The notes beneath the pieces were generated by a model. The model did not search any database. It was not told where the DNA came from and worked only from the letters and a program-made list of their open reading frames with translations. Shown here in pieces: positions 10,651 to 22,063 of a DNA stretch of 64,000 nt. Both the position numbers and the translations under genes were made by a program. Numbering within the stretch: the first letter of the stretch is position 1; every line of letters starts with the position of its first letter. The stretch comes from Raffaelea ambrosiae. Lineage: Eukaryota; Ascomycota; Sordariomycetes; Ophiostomatales; Ophiostomataceae. The stretch covers positions 3,497,869 to 3,561,868 of the forward strand of contig PCDI01000001.1 in the NCBI GenBank assembly GCA_002778195.1, written 5' to 3'.

Positions 10651-11386
10651 GAGGGGAAAAGAGAGAAACAAGAGGAGGAGAAAAGCGGAGGATCGGCGTT
10701 TGAACAGGTTCTTTCCATCTTAATTTCATGGGTTATCGCACACATATATGTGTGTGTATCGTCTTCATCTTCATTTGCTGCATCGGCCATCTACATACAG
10801 TTTTCATGAATACATAACATTGGGTCTTGTTCTGGCACGATTGGCCTTGCATTTTCTGAATGGTTTGGATACCATGCGCAGATCTTCGTTCTTTGCTGTC
10901 CAACAAATAAACTCGTGACGATATCTGATCATCTCTATTTCGAGGAGGGTATTGGTCTCTTTTTTTTCTTATATATACACAAATGCATGTAAGCGTGTCA
11001 ATATCTAAGGAAAGATGGAAAGGCAAAAGACAGGGTGGGCGTGTGGACGTGGACGTAGACGTGGACGCGGACGTAAATGTGAATGTGAATGTGCAAAAAA
11101 AAAAAAATATGAGAGTGAGAGAGGAAGCCTCAGAAGCGTCAAGCTGGGATTCTAGTGGTTACGCAAAAAAAAAAAAAAACGAATGATATGTATGGGAGAA
11201 AACCAGAAAAAAAAAACATGACAAAAAACGATCATAACAACAGAATGAAAATAAAACAACTCCACGGAACTCCAATGCACAGTAGAGAGCATCCCCGATA
11301 TCGTTCTTTCTTATTTTGGTCTTTCACCTTTGAAGTTCGCCTTGGGGAGAGTTTGCTTGGTTGTCAACCCTCCACCTCCCCCCCCT
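10651..11386. other. Convergent 3' region between ZRG17 and MGM1
   Basis: Contains a poly(A)-signal-like AATAAA at 10906-10911, A-rich runs and a GTGGACGT-type repeated stretch near 11043-11075. No gene supported. Confidence 0.55.
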
Positions 11387-14300
11387 TTAAAAGATCCCCC
11401 ACCGCGACTTCTTACCGCCCGGTCCGTCGAGAGGAGTGCCGTTGGCGCCGCGCCGCAGCTTCTCTCGCCCCTCGAGCGCCCGCAGGCTCTCCATCTTGTC
11501 CAGCACGAGCTCCAGCAGCTCCTTGCGCCGGATGACCTCGATGTGGCGCTTGATCTTGGGGTCTTCCTTGGCGAACCGCTCAATCTCTTCGTCGGACAGA
11601 TGGCGGCCGAGGCGCTGGTCGAGCTCGCGGGGGAAGTTGTAGTAGAACTCGGAGAGGAGCTCCACGTTGAGGAAGAGGACGGCGGTGCTGGCGAGCTTGG
11701 TGGCCACGGCGTCTAAGAAGACCTCGGGACAGTAGTACTTGTTCTTGAGGGTGCGGCACTGGGACGAGCGGGCGGCAAGGAGGCGCATGTTGATGATGCC
11801 GGCGCGGTCACGGAGGAAGACAGCCTCGCGGCCTGGTAAGAGTTAGTACTGGACGAGCGAAGCGAGGAGAGAAAAAAAAAAGAAAAGTACCTTTTTGGAG
11901 GAGGGCGGCACTAAAGCCGCCGGCACCGGTGCGGTGCTCGCCTTCGACGACAACGTCGCCGCGGCGGGCCTTGTCGACAAAGTTGACGACCTCGTTGAGC
12001 TTGCGGCGGCCGCCGACGGAGGCCTCGAGACGCTTGAGGGCGTCCTGGCAGGCGCCGAGCTCGCCCTTGAGGACGGTGGCGGCGTGCTCGCGGCCGCCGT
12101 CCCACTCGCGGTCCTCGAGCTCGATCTCGTACTTGTAGGGCTTGATGCAGTTCTCGACCTGGTCGCTGGTGCTGTAGAAGCGGTCGTTGAGGATGCTCGA
12201 GGCGGCCTCCTGGATGGCCTGGCGCGCAAACGGGTGGTTGACAAAGTTGGAATGGGAAATCAGGCGGTCGACGTTCTGCTGGATGCTGGTGGCCACGACG
12301 GTCGTGGCCAGGCGGCCGATGCCCAGCTTGGTCAGCTGCGACGTGGAGGCGTCGAGCTGGCGGTGCCAGTACAGCGAGTCCGGGTCGGCCTTGGGCAGGT
12401 CGGCGAGCGGGTCGGGCTCGGGCACGGCCGGGCTCAGATCGGACACGGGCTTGTTCCAGTAGCGCTGGGCCAGCACGTCGAGCACGCGCTGGTCCAGCTC
12501 GCCCTTGAGCAGCTGCAGCATTTGCGGACGGCCAAACTCCTCGGCAAACTGCTTGAAGGCGTGCTTGAAGCCGTCGAGGCTCTCGGCCAGGTACGACTCG
12601 GCCGACAGCGGGCGGTCGTTGTACTGCACCTTGAACTCGTAGGTGGCCTCCTCGAGCTCCTGGCGGATGGCGTCGGTGGTGCCCTGCAGGCTGTTGGACA
12701 TGGTCTGCTCCAGCACCTTCATCAGCTTCTTGCGCAGCGTGGTCGTGCCCACGAACACGCCGGCGTCGGGCCCGAACTCGAGCGGGTGCTGCGAGAAGAA
12801 CTCCCTCTCGTTCTGGGCAATCAGCGCGGACACGCTGCTGCCGCCGCCGCCGCCGGCGTGGCTCATCTTGTTGAACAGGCCGACGGCGGTGGCCGACGGC
12901 GGCGCGCGCGACACGACGCCGACGTAGCCCAGGCGCAGCGGGTACTGGCGGTCCTGCAGGATGGCGGCGCCGCGGGTGGCGTCGACGAGGTCCATCTTGG
13001 TGACGACGCCAATGGTGCGCTCGCCGCGCGGGTCGACGCGGCGGCTGGCGCGCAGCGCGGTCGAGTTGGCCAGGTCGACGTCGGCGGCCGAGATGGCGAG
13101 GATGACGTTGGGCGCCTGGATGTACTTGTCGCACAGCTCCGAGATCTTCTGCTTGAGCTCGAGCGGCTGGTTGTGGCCGACCACCTGGATGTAGCCCGGC
13201 AGGTCGATCAGCGACAGGTCCGGCACGTTGGGCGAGTACACCGTCAGGTGGATCGGGTCGTCCGACACGCACTCCGTGTCCGGCACGGCCAGGTTGAGCT
13301 CCGTCAGCGTGCGCTGGATCGAGGAGAAGTCCGTCACGCGCCGCAGGCCCAGGTCCGGGAACTCGCCGTACTCCGCCTGCGACTCGGGCGTGTTGACCAG
13401 CGTCAGCTCGATCGGCCGCCGCGTCACCATGTTGGAGCCCTTGGGCAGGAACTCGTGGCCCACAATCGCCTCCAGCACCGAGCTCTTGCCCGACGACTGC
13501 GAGCCGATCACCACGATCGACGGCAGCGTCAGCGTGCTCGACTGGCCCACTTTCTGCAGGATGTTGCGGATCTCAATCATCTTCTTGGTGAACACCATCA
13601 TCTGGTCGTCGCGCGCCGACTCCGGGGACGCCGCGCCGGACTGCTGCTGCTGCTTCTGCCGCTGCTGGCCTTTCTCGTCCTCGTCGTCGCCGTACGCATA
13701 CGCTGTGGCTCCCGCCGTCGCCGCCGCCGCCGCCGCACCGCCCTTGCCGTCCTTGGGCTCCTTGCCGCCCGGGCCGCCACCCTCCGAGCCTCCCTTGCCG
13801 AGCCCCATCTCCTCCTGCAGCCGCAGGATCTTTTGCAGCCACTCTGGCACTTCCACCTGCTCCTTTGTGCTGTCCCATCCTCGCTTCGTCTGGTTGGCCA
13901 TGTCCATGGCCCCTTCCCACAGCGACGACGCTGTGTCGGTGACCGTATCTCGTGTGGTCTTGTACATGTCGTATGCCGAGTTTCCGACCTCTGCAGACAA
14001 ACCCAGGACTGTCAGCATTCTTGTCGCATTGGCAACATCGCCGGCTTCCCTCACCGGCTTCCCGCCCCGTCCGGGCTTCACTTACGAACGGCCTGGTACT
14101 GCACCCAGGCGGCCGCGCCGAGCATCACGCCACCGAACATGGCCGGGATCCGCGCAAACTTGACGACCAGCTTGGGGATCATCCGTGCAAACGACACATT
14201 CCGCACCGTGACCGCGTTGTGGTAGCCGTTCACCGGGAACCCCAGCCGTCGACTGGCGCTGCGGAGCGTCCCCTCCACGCGGTGTAAGCCACCCGTCGGC

Positions 14301-14392
14301 AGCCGGACGTGGTAGGCCCGGATGGCCGCCTGGGCCATCCGGCGGCGAGTCAGAGGCCCGAGGGCCATCGCGGCTATCCTCCGTCCACTCAT
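11387..14392 (-). CDS. MGM1: Mitochondrial dynamin-like GTPase MGM1/OPA1
   Basis: Three exons (14392-14086, 13990-11891, 11832-11387) give 950 residues, close to yeast Mgm1 (902). The basic, Arg-rich N-terminus (MSGRRIAAMALG...) is a mitochondrial presequence. A membrane segment lies at about residues 83-99 (IPAMFGGVMLGAAAW). An Ala-rich stretch near 187-200 in a Gly/Gln-rich linker is the likely second, rhomboid-cleaved segment. The dynamin GTPase has P-loop GSQSSGKS (about 265-272), DLPG and TKMD, followed by middle and GED regions ending in KKSRWGIF. Introns have donors GTAAGT and GTACTT. It mediates inner-membrane fusion and cristae shape. The start at 14392 fits the presequence better than an upstream in-frame codon. 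Confidence 0.95.
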
Positions 14393-15164
14393 GGCCGTGT
14401 GTGCGTGTGTGTGTGTGCGGTTGTGTGGTTGTGTTTGAGGAAGAAAAAAGGTTGGGTTTCGGCAGAATTGCCAGCTCAACAATTTGTGGCTGCTGCCTTG
14501 TTATGAGCGAGAAAGAAAACGCTCGTCCTGTTCAACAGGCGACGGACGGAGCATCGACAGGATCCGAGTCCGTGGGCGCCGTGTTCATGATAATGGGTTG
14601 TTTGTTCCGGGGGGTCGCATTCACGGAAACCGCCAAAGTTGTGTCGAGGTCAGGCGTTCCAGGCTTCCCATAATTTTTTTATGGCTGCCCTGATGTGACG
14701 GGAGAAAAACAGAAGGGGGTGATTGGTGGCATGGGACTCTCGAAGGGTATCACCGCCACTTGGGTCCCTCCCTGATAGCGGTGGCTTGACCCCCGCAAAG
14801 TCACGTGTCAAGGTTGCCATTGACGTAGTTGAGTTGACCGCTTTCACCTTTGTGGTTAGCTCTGTTAGTCATTCGATGCTGGACCCCTGTAGGTCATCCT
14901 ATGTTGTGTTTAAAAGACACCCTGTCCCCACTGAATTGAGTCACACGAAAGGCTTGTAATAGCATCTTCCTCTTCTTTAAGACTCTTTACTGTAAGAAGA
15001 CCATTTTATATATTGTCGGCCTTTGCCATTGCAATTCCCGACAAAGCCACAGAGCTAACAGAACTCTCCGCGTAGACTCTCCGTCGTCGTCGCGCCTCGT
15101 CGACGGTTCTTTCGCTGCGCTGTAAGCATACATTACCTCCACACCCCCCAGGTTACAAACCAGA
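14393..15164. promoter_or_regulatory. Divergent intergenic region between MGM1 and the MFS gene
   Basis: 772 bases holding both 5' flanks. A short GT-repeat (about 14400-14420) lies just upstream of MGM1. No gene seen. Confidence 0.5.
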
Positions 15165-16727
15165 ATGGGTAACACTCATACAGACAAACATCAGCCCGAG
15201 GGACATGGCAGATCTGTCGTCGTTGTTTCTGAACCGGAAGACAGCACAATTGCAGCTGTCGTCCCGGACAAGCAGCACAATGGAAACACCCTGAGCAGCT
15301 CAGGGCTGGACCCTGCTACGGCCGAGTTGGAATCTGCTGCACTTGAAGAGGCAGGAGATGCCAAAGTGGCTGGGCATGAGGAGACTGAAGATGAGCACCA
15401 AGATCTCGACGAACATGAGGGCGGTCTGCGTGCCTGGCTCGCCATCTTCGGCTCCTTCCTTGTCTACTTTGCCACCTTTGGCGTCGTCAATAGCTTCGGC
15501 TTCTTCCAGACCTACTACCAGTCCGCCTATCAGTCTGCCTACTCGGCCTCCACCATCTCGTTTCTCGGCACCCTTCAGATCACCTTGATGTATCTGTCTG
15601 GGACTGTCGCCGGCGCCCTCTTTGACACCTACGGCCTCACCTGGCTCTACCCCGTGGCCGCCGTCGGCGGTGCCGGCTCCATGCTGGCCACGTCGTTCAC
15701 TCAATCCGCACGCCGGGAGTCACTCTATCTGGCAACTGTTTCTGGCCCAGTCGGTCCTCTTTGGCCTCACTGTTTCCTATGGCGTACAGCCTGCGCTGGC
15801 CGTTGCCGGTCAGTATTTTCACCGACGCCGCGCGCTGGCCATGGGCATCGTGGCGTGCGGCAGCAGCATGGGCGGCGTGACGCTACCGATTATGTTTGCG
15901 CGGATGGTGGCCATTCCGCAAGTCGGCTTTGCCTGGACGCTTCGTGCTGGCGCATTGGTGCTGCTCTGCTGTTATGCGGTGGCGATGACGGTGTCGCGGG
16001 CGCGGCACCCGCCGAAGAAGCTGCAGTCGTGGGGCGACCTGCTGGACTATGGTGGTTTCCGGGACCCGCGGTACGCATGCCTATCCGTCGGTGCGGCCGT
16101 CGCCAGCCTGGGCGTGTACGTGCCATTCTACTATCTGGAGACGTACTGCAGTATCATCGCGCCGGAGAGCAACTTGCAGCCATACCTACTGCCGCTGATC
16201 AATGCATCCAGCTTGGTCGGTCGAATAGTGCAAGTTCCTCTTTTTGCCCAAACTATGGATTTCCAATTTCGGTTCTGTCTTGTTCTTTGACCGCTTTGCT
16301 GACGAGTGATTACAGTGGAGGTTGGGCTGCCGACCATATGGGCCGCCTCAATGTGCTGTGCCCGATGACGACCTTGTGCGGCGTCTTCTGTCTGGCCATG
16401 TGGCTGCCTGCAACGCATCCGGGCGTCCTCGTGGCCTTTGCCATTCTCTACGGCATTGCGTCGGGCGTCTTTATCTCTGTCATGCCAGCGGCCACGGGAC
16501 AGATTATCCCGGCAGAGAAGCTCGGCGCCCGACTTGGGGCATTCGGTATCGTGACATCCGTCACTTTCTTGGTGGGAACGCCAATTGCTGGGGCTATGAT
16601 AAAGTTCCAGACGCGTGAAGGATACCAGCCGCTCATCATCTTTGCAGGATGCGCTCTGTCTGTCGGGGGTCTGATCACCTTTGCAGCCCGTCTGCTGCAT
16701 GACAGGAGCCTGCGGGCGAAATGGTGA
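15165..16727 (+). CDS. MFS transporter, monocarboxylate (MCT/MCH)-like, with apparent frameshift
   Basis: The N-terminus is a long acidic cytosolic tail; membrane segments begin at GGLRAWLAIFGSFLVYFATF. Later hallmarks are QYFHRRRALAMGI, LVGRIV and GGWAADHMGRLN, all typical of the fungal monocarboxylate-porter group. The last exon is 16316-16727. The preceding intron (16230-16315) only keeps frame if it is a GC-AG intron: exon ends ATA GT at 16229, donor GCAAGT, acceptor TACAG, restoring GRIVGGWAADHMG. Between TSFT (about 15708) and IWQLFLAQ (about 15735) the frame shifts by one with about ten unexpected residues and no usable intron. So the gene is either broken or carries a sequence error. 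Substrate unknown; monocarboxylates or a related acid are likely. Confidence 0.8.
   Translation: MGNTHTDKHQPEGHGRSVVVVSEPEDSTIAAVVPDKQHNGNTLSSSGLDPATAELESAALEEAGDAKVAGHEETEDEHQDLDEHEGGLRAWLAIFGSFLVYFATFGVVNSFGFFQTYYQSAYQSAYSASTISFLGTLQITLMYLSGTVAGALFDTYGLTWLYPVAAVGGAGSMLATSFTQSARRESLYLATVSGPVGPLWPHCFLWRTACAGRCRSVFSPTPRAGHGHRGVRQQHGRRDATDYVCADGGHSASRLCLDASCWRIGAALLLCGGDDGVAGAAPAEEAAVVGRPAGLWWFPGPAVRMPIRRCGRRQPGRVRAILLSGDVLQYHRAGEQLAAIPTAADQCIQLGRSNSASSSFCPNYGFPISVLSCSLTALLTSDYSGGWAADHMGRLNVLCPMTTLCGVFCLAMWLPATHPGVLVAFAILYGIASGVFISVMPAATGQIIPAEKLGARLGAFGIVTSVTFLVGTPIAGAMIKFQTREGYQPLIIFAGCALSVGGLITFAARLLHDRSLRAKW
16230..16315 (+). other. Non-canonical GC-AG intron in the MFS gene
   Basis: The donor GCAAGT is the standard form of GC-AG introns. 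The nearest GT donor two bases earlier would leave the downstream frame wrong, whereas GC gives a conserved GRIVGG junction. Confidence 0.75.
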
Positions 16728-18444
16728 TTCGGACTGGCGCGATTGCTGTTGAATGGATATTGGAACTGTCGATACTTCGGAAGGGATTGCATCCCTTTGG
16801 GGGATTTGGAAAATCGATTCCGCCCCCTGACTCGTATGGCAAATGGAAGCACCAATCCTTTGGCCACGCTTCTCTTTACTTTCAAATCTTGTGTCTTACT
16901 TTTTGTGTCCTTTTTTTTCTCAAATACATTGACTCGATACAAATGCCCCAATGCACGCCCTTTATTTCTTGCAAGTGAGGCGCAGTCAATACCCTGTGCT
17001 CAATCGAGCCCGCAAAAGCACTCATAACTGTGCCTGTCTTGTGTATCCGTGCGTTCGTGAACGTGGCACGCGACGGCAGTGCCTTTTGTCGCACAGAAGA
17101 TGTCACAGCAAACGAAGTCCAGGGGTCCCGGCCAGACAAGGGGTGTGTTTGCTGTGCAGTTATGCGGTGTGCCGCCATGCAGCGCAACAAGCACGCGGGT
17201 GGGCACAGCTATGGTTTTGGCGCAGTCAACGAGAGCGCGAGTGCTTGAAATCGAGAACAGTCGGCCAAAGGCATGTACTTTGTAAAATGAAGATGTGCAA
17301 ATGTGAAAGGGACGAAAAGAAATACGAAGAGGCAGCAAGAAATGTCTAAGGGGGGTTGTGGTAGTTAGGCTACATGCGAGTGGGCAAAGTGGCTGCGTGA
17401 TCCGAGGGCTGAGCTGATGAAAGCAAGCGCGCAATGGCCAATCATGCCGACAGATTGCCTCTTTCCAATTGGGCATGTCGCCATTTGGCAACCGGATTTC
17501 ATCAGCGCAGAAGGACACTAAAACCCCAGCCTTATGGGCGCTCCAGGCCCGCCTGCAACCCAGCTCAGCGTCCACCGGAACCCACTCTCCGCCGCAAGGG
17601 CTTGCAGCTGCTGGGACGTCGCTTCCCTGTACGCGTCCCAGCGCTGCTGGCACGCCGAAAAAAAAAGGCACGAAAAAGAAAGCATGCCGGGCCAGAAAAA
17701 GAAAGCACGACCCGGCGAGCCCAACGGAACGAGCGAGCTGAACGAACTAGTTGCTCCGTATCGTCCTAAACGAGATTTACTTTTCCATAGTCGACCACCA
17801 GAAGCCGCCCAGAAAAAACCCTGCAAAAGCGGCCTGCAAAACTCTGCCAAACGAGAAAGGCTGCCGCCCACTAGCAGCAGATCCACGGCTCCACCGGGCT
17901 CCCAATCAAAGACAGGGCCCACCTGCCCTTTTCCTCTCCTGTCTCACGCGGGAGTGGCTTGTCTTCTGACTCTTTCGCTCTGGCTGGCCCGCAATATCTT
18001 ATTACACTGCATTCCCATTTGCCTGCTCCCGGCATCACGAATTGCTCTTCCCATAGACTCTGACCTCTGCTCACCACCTGCTCACCGCGCCGCCTGTGCT
18101 CTGCTGCATTTCTCTGTGCTTTGCCTCTCGTCTCGCGTGCCTCCTCTCCTTGCTGCGACCGTGTCTTCGTCTTCTGTCCTCTTCGTGGTGCTTATCGGGT
18201 CCGCCGAGCGTCATCTTCCGATCGTCGTCCCTGGAAATCCCTCTTGGTTCCTTTTTCCTGCGACCGCCTTTTTATCGTCTCCTCCGACCCTTTTGCGTCG
18301 ACGCCTTTCGGCTTGGTCTCTCTGCAGTCCTCTCTCCTCCTTGCAGTCTTCTTGCAGTCTTCTCTCGACCTTCCCTCTCTATCCATACAATACAGCACCG
18401 TCCAATTTCCTGCTGTGCTCGTCCTCTCGTCCCGCGGCTCCAAG
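16728..18444. other. Intergenic and DUG3 leader region
   Basis: No gene supported. The right part (about 17930-18440) is CT-rich and is probably the promoter and 5' leader of DUG3; a long plus-strand open frame here is compositional. Confidence 0.55.
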
Positions 18445-20195
18445 ATGTGCCGCTTTCTTGTAGGCGTCTCCGTGGCTGCTGGTCTTCTCTATGGTGGGAG
18501 AAAACAGAAAGAACCAAGATTGTGGCTGACCTCTCTTCTTCCCTCTTGCAGGTTTACAAGGGCAGGGACGAGATCCTGCTCTCGAACCTGATCCTCGACC
18601 CGACACATTCCATACTGAAGCAGTCTTTCGATTCGCGCTTGCGCATAGTGCGTTCCTACTTCTTTTCTCTTTGTTTCTTTGTTGATTTTTTTTTTTGCTC
18701 TTGCAGCTGACTCTCATATCCCTCCTGCTAGGACACCACCCGCGGCCAGAACAATGCTGACGGCTTCGGCATCGGCTTCTACACCGACCCCAAACTCGGC
18801 GAGGCGCCCTGCCTCTTCCGCTCGACCATCCCGGCCTGGAACTGCGCCAACCTCGAGCGCATCGCCAAGAAGACCGCCTCCCGCCTCGTCTTTGCCCACG
18901 TGCGCGCGGCTACGGGCGGCAACCTGAGCGAGGAGAACTGCCACCCCTTCTCGTACGGCAGCCTCATGTGGATGCACAACGGCGGGCTCGGCGGCTGGAA
19001 GCACATCAAGCGCCGCCTGGGCGCGCGTCTGGCCGACAAGTGGTACCATACCGTCTCGGGCGGCACCGACAGCGAGTGGGCTTTCGCGCTCTTCCTCGAC
19101 ACGCTCGAGCGCCTCGGCTGCAACCCGGACAACCAGCCCGAGAAGGGCTTCGGCCCCGACATTCTGCGCCGCGCCATGCTGCGCACCATTGCCCTCATCA
19201 ACGAGCTGATCGACTCCATTCCCGAGAGCGTCGTCCATGCCGAGAACGTCGACACCCGCAGCCTGCTCAACTTTGCCCTGTCTGACGGCCACAGCGTCAT
19301 CTGCACCCGCTACATCAGCAGCGCCACGGACCAGGCCGCCAGCCTCTACTACTCGTCCGGCAGCCAGTGGGAGAAGCGGCCGACCCGCCCGGGTGAGGAC
19401 AAGGACTACCAGATGCAGCGCCGCGACAAGGGCGCCGATGTGGTGCTGGTGGCCAGCGAGCCGCTGACCTTTGAGCGTGGTAAGTCGACGACTGTCTTTT
19501 CCTTTTTTTGGGGGGGGTGTGCTCTTCTATGTGCTCTTCTAACTTCTTTTTCAGAAAACTGGGTCAATGTGCCGACAAACTCCATTCTTACCATCCACGG
19601 CCAGACCGTCATGGTCCACCCCATCCTCGATCAGTATTCCAACCGTGGCCCATCCCACGTCCGCTCTGCCGCCTTTGTCCAAGCCAAGGGCCTCCAGGCC
19701 AACGAGAAGACTCCCGTTCCCGTTTCCTCCGTCGTGCCGGAGCCGGCCGACTTGCACAAGAAGGTCCTCGGCCCGACCATCCCCTTCAGCATGTTGCGTT
19801 CGCGCACGCCCGAGTTCTCGAGTGCCAGACACTCGCGCACAACGTCCTACGGCCCGTCGGTATCCGCCGCTGCCGAGCTCGCCAGCCTCGCCAACCACCA
19901 CCACCACCAGGTCAACCATGCTTCGAACGGTGTCTCGACGCCTATCCAAGCAGACAATCTGTCCACAGCGTCGGCGCCGCCGCTTGCACGCCAATTATCG
20001 ACCAATCGGCCGGTGCAAGGCAATATCAAGAAGAAGCGCATGTCTCTGAACGAGCTGGAGAACACCAACAACCATTATCTGTCGGACCCGGAGCCCATGA
20101 CGCCCCTGACACCAGGGGAGCCACCACGGAACAGTTATGGCGACCCCAACAAGATTGCCCAGTTCTTCCCTGAACTCAGCACCATCACCACATAA
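18445..20195 (+). CDS. DUG3: DUG3-like class II glutamine amidotransferase (glutathione degradation)
   Basis: Four exons (18445-18459, 18552-18647, 18732-19479, 19555-20195) encode 499 residues. The first exon has only 15 bases and encodes MCRFL, placing the catalytic N-terminal nucleophile Cys2 before the first intron. The protein continues VYKGRDEILLSNLI, GQNNADGFGIGFYTD, FAHVRAATGG and FSYGSLMWMHNGGLGGW, all Ntn-glutaminase motifs. In yeast Dug3 forms a complex with Dug2 that splits glutathione in the cytosol. The yeast protein is 357 residues; the extra 140 here are a Ser/Pro/His-rich tail after about residue 340, expected to be disordered. Intron donors are GTAGGC, GTGCGT and GTAAGT. The start is fixed because MCRFL is the family's N-terminus. 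Confidence 0.92.
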
Positions 20196-20887
20196 GCGAC
20201 TCCCGGCCAGAGACGGAGAGTTGTCGAGCACAGCAACGAGAAAAGAGAGAGCGAGCATCTTCTTGCACTTTAATCGTTTATGATTCTTACGACGGAAATT
20301 TGGGTTCTTCTTGTTCCTTTTTAACATATTACATTCTTATTTTTCATCTTTACTTTTGCCGGCGTCGGAGCAGGATCATTCGAGCCCGAGGGGTCAGGCT
20401 GGAATTCGGGTTATCAATGCGACTCATGCTGGTTCCTTTGGCTTTGTTTCTTCATGCTTCTTTCCCCTGTTTCTTTACCCTCTTAGTTTTTCTTTTTATT
20501 TTCTCTCATCGCTCATCTTTATGTCTCTTGTTTCCATGTCCCCCTGCCCTTTCCATTCATCTTGGGAAAATGTATTTCTACTGTTATTTGCCACTCGTCC
20601 TAAGAAATCACGCTCTGCAAGTCCTCCCATGGCTGTTATTCGCGCAGAGACAGACGCCTAAACTGAGAAAAAGGAAAAGAAATTGTCTACCTGCACAGCT
20701 AGAAGAGACAAAACAAAAAAGAATAGACGGCTGAAATGAAAAATACAAAAGCGCTTTTTTCCTCTTTTTATTCATGCAACGCTTTCATATATGCTTCTTT
20801 GATATCTTGTAATATACATGTTTTGTTATCATGACCACCAATCGTGAAATGTGTGACAGTCAAATCCCCCCCTCTCTCCCTCCTCGT
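20196..20887. other. Convergent 3' region between DUG3 and ureD
   Basis: AT- and T-rich, no gene supported; should hold both polyadenylation sites. Confidence 0.55.
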
Positions 20888-22063
20888 TTACCTCACACAC
20901 ATCAGGGCCTCACTGCCAAATGCTGCTTCTATGCTGCGTTCCCGGATCAGCATCCCCCCAATCCACAGCCGTGCCCCTTCTACCGTCCGCGCGCCAAACT
21001 TGACCACCACGCAGCCCCGGACCGAAGCCGCTGACCACAGCACGCCGTGCTGTCGCTCCAGTTCCAGTCGTTCCGCCCGCCACGCCTCGAGTGGTTGTCT
21101 TCTAGAAAGCGGTCCAGACGGCTGTCCCTCGGTGCCAGTAGACGCCGCCTCCTCCTCCTCCTCCTCCTCCACCTTATCGGATCCCGCCTTGCCTCCGCCT
21201 GTCCCTGTCCCCCAGTCTCGCCCACCCAGCCTGGGCAGCGCCCCAAACTCGCTCAGAAAGAACCGCCCCGTGGCCTCGACCAGCGGGCCCCGCAGGATCA
21301 GCGTGCCGAACACGGCCAGGCTGTGCATGGCGTCGCGCAGGGCCGTGGTGGTGAGCGCGGGCGGCGGGTGGATCAGGCCGGGCTCCAACAGGACCGCGTC
21401 CCGGACGAGCAGGCGGTCTTTTTGGGGCTTCTGGTCGGCTGGCGTGTTCGGGTGGCCCCCCGCCAGCCACACCTCGTTCCGCCCTGTCCACCGGGTAAAG
21501 CTCCAGTTCTCGCCCCGGGCCGAGCGGCCCTGCGTGACCCAGTCCAGCAGACACAAGGAGGTGGTCCCGTCGGCGGCCATGCGCACCGTCTGGACCTGCT
21601 CGTAGACGCTGTCGGCGAACGGCTGTACGGGGTCCGGGAGGAGGCAGAGGGCGGCGCCGTGGGCGATGTGCATGTCCAAGGTCTGCCGGGTCGGCAGACG
21701 CAAAGAAGAACTCCCTCCGCCTCCTCCTCCTCCACCTCCTCCACTCTCCCGCGCCTTGAACACTTTGGTGTGCCCTTGCGTGACAAGACAGAGCCGCGCC
21801 CCGGCGCGGACGTCAATGCCCAGATGGACCTGGTCGCCGGCGACGAGACCGCCGCCGTACGACAGCAAAAACACCAGGGCGCTCTTCTTGGAAGCGTCGG
21901 ACGGGCTGTTGGTGTCGGTGCCGCCTCCACCCGCGGGCGCAATCAGCTTCAGCGGGTACTGGTAGGCGACAGTCTCGAGTCCTGGCTCGCCATTGGGAAA
22001 GACGGCGACGACGATGCGGCCGGTGCCGGGATGCGCGGCCGACGCAGGGAAAGGAGAGTTCAT
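20888..22063 (-). CDS. ureD: Urease accessory protein UreD
   Basis: Single exon, 391 residues from the ATG at 22063 (an upstream in-frame extension looks like leader). Motifs of the UreD family are clear: YQYPLKLIAP near the start, FLLSYGGGLVAGDQVHLGI, GARLCLVTQGHTKVFKA, FTRWTGRNEVWLAGG and the C-terminal IRERSIEAAFG region. UreD with UreF and UreG loads nickel into cytosolic urease. Unusual are a run of ten Gly in the middle and a long Glu run (about seven) near the C-terminal third, extra to bacterial UreD (about 270-300 residues) and probably flexible loops. It is transcribed away from RPC4, and the shared region carries GATA and CCAAT motifs. Confidence 0.92.
   Translation of the reverse strand: MNSPFPASAAHPGTGRIVVAVFPNGEPGLETVAYQYPLKLIAPAGGGGTDTNSPSDASKKSALVFLLSYGGGLVAGDQVHLGIDVRAGARLCLVTQGHTKVFKARESGGGGGGGGGGSSSLRLPTRQTLDMHIAHGAALCLLPDPVQPFADSVYEQVQTVRMAADGTTSLCLLDWVTQGRSARGENWSFTRWTGRNEVWLAGGHPNTPADQKPQKDRLLVRDAVLLEPGLIHPPPALTTTALRDAMHSLAVFGTLILRGPLVEATGRFFLSEFGALPRLGGRDWGTGTGGGKAGSDKVEEEEEEEAASTGTEGQPSGPLSRRQPLEAWRAERLELERQHGVLWSAASVRGCVVVKFGARTVEGARLWIGGMLIRERSIEAAFGSEALMCVR

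Noticed and set aside
11895..14225. 776-codon open frame on the plus strand opposite MGM1
   Set aside because: It is the mirror of a GC-rich, conserved coding exon; its translation has no domain and is repetitive.
17534..18463. 309-codon plus-strand frame before DUG3
   Set aside because: CT-rich leader sequence of low complexity; it overlaps the real DUG3 start.
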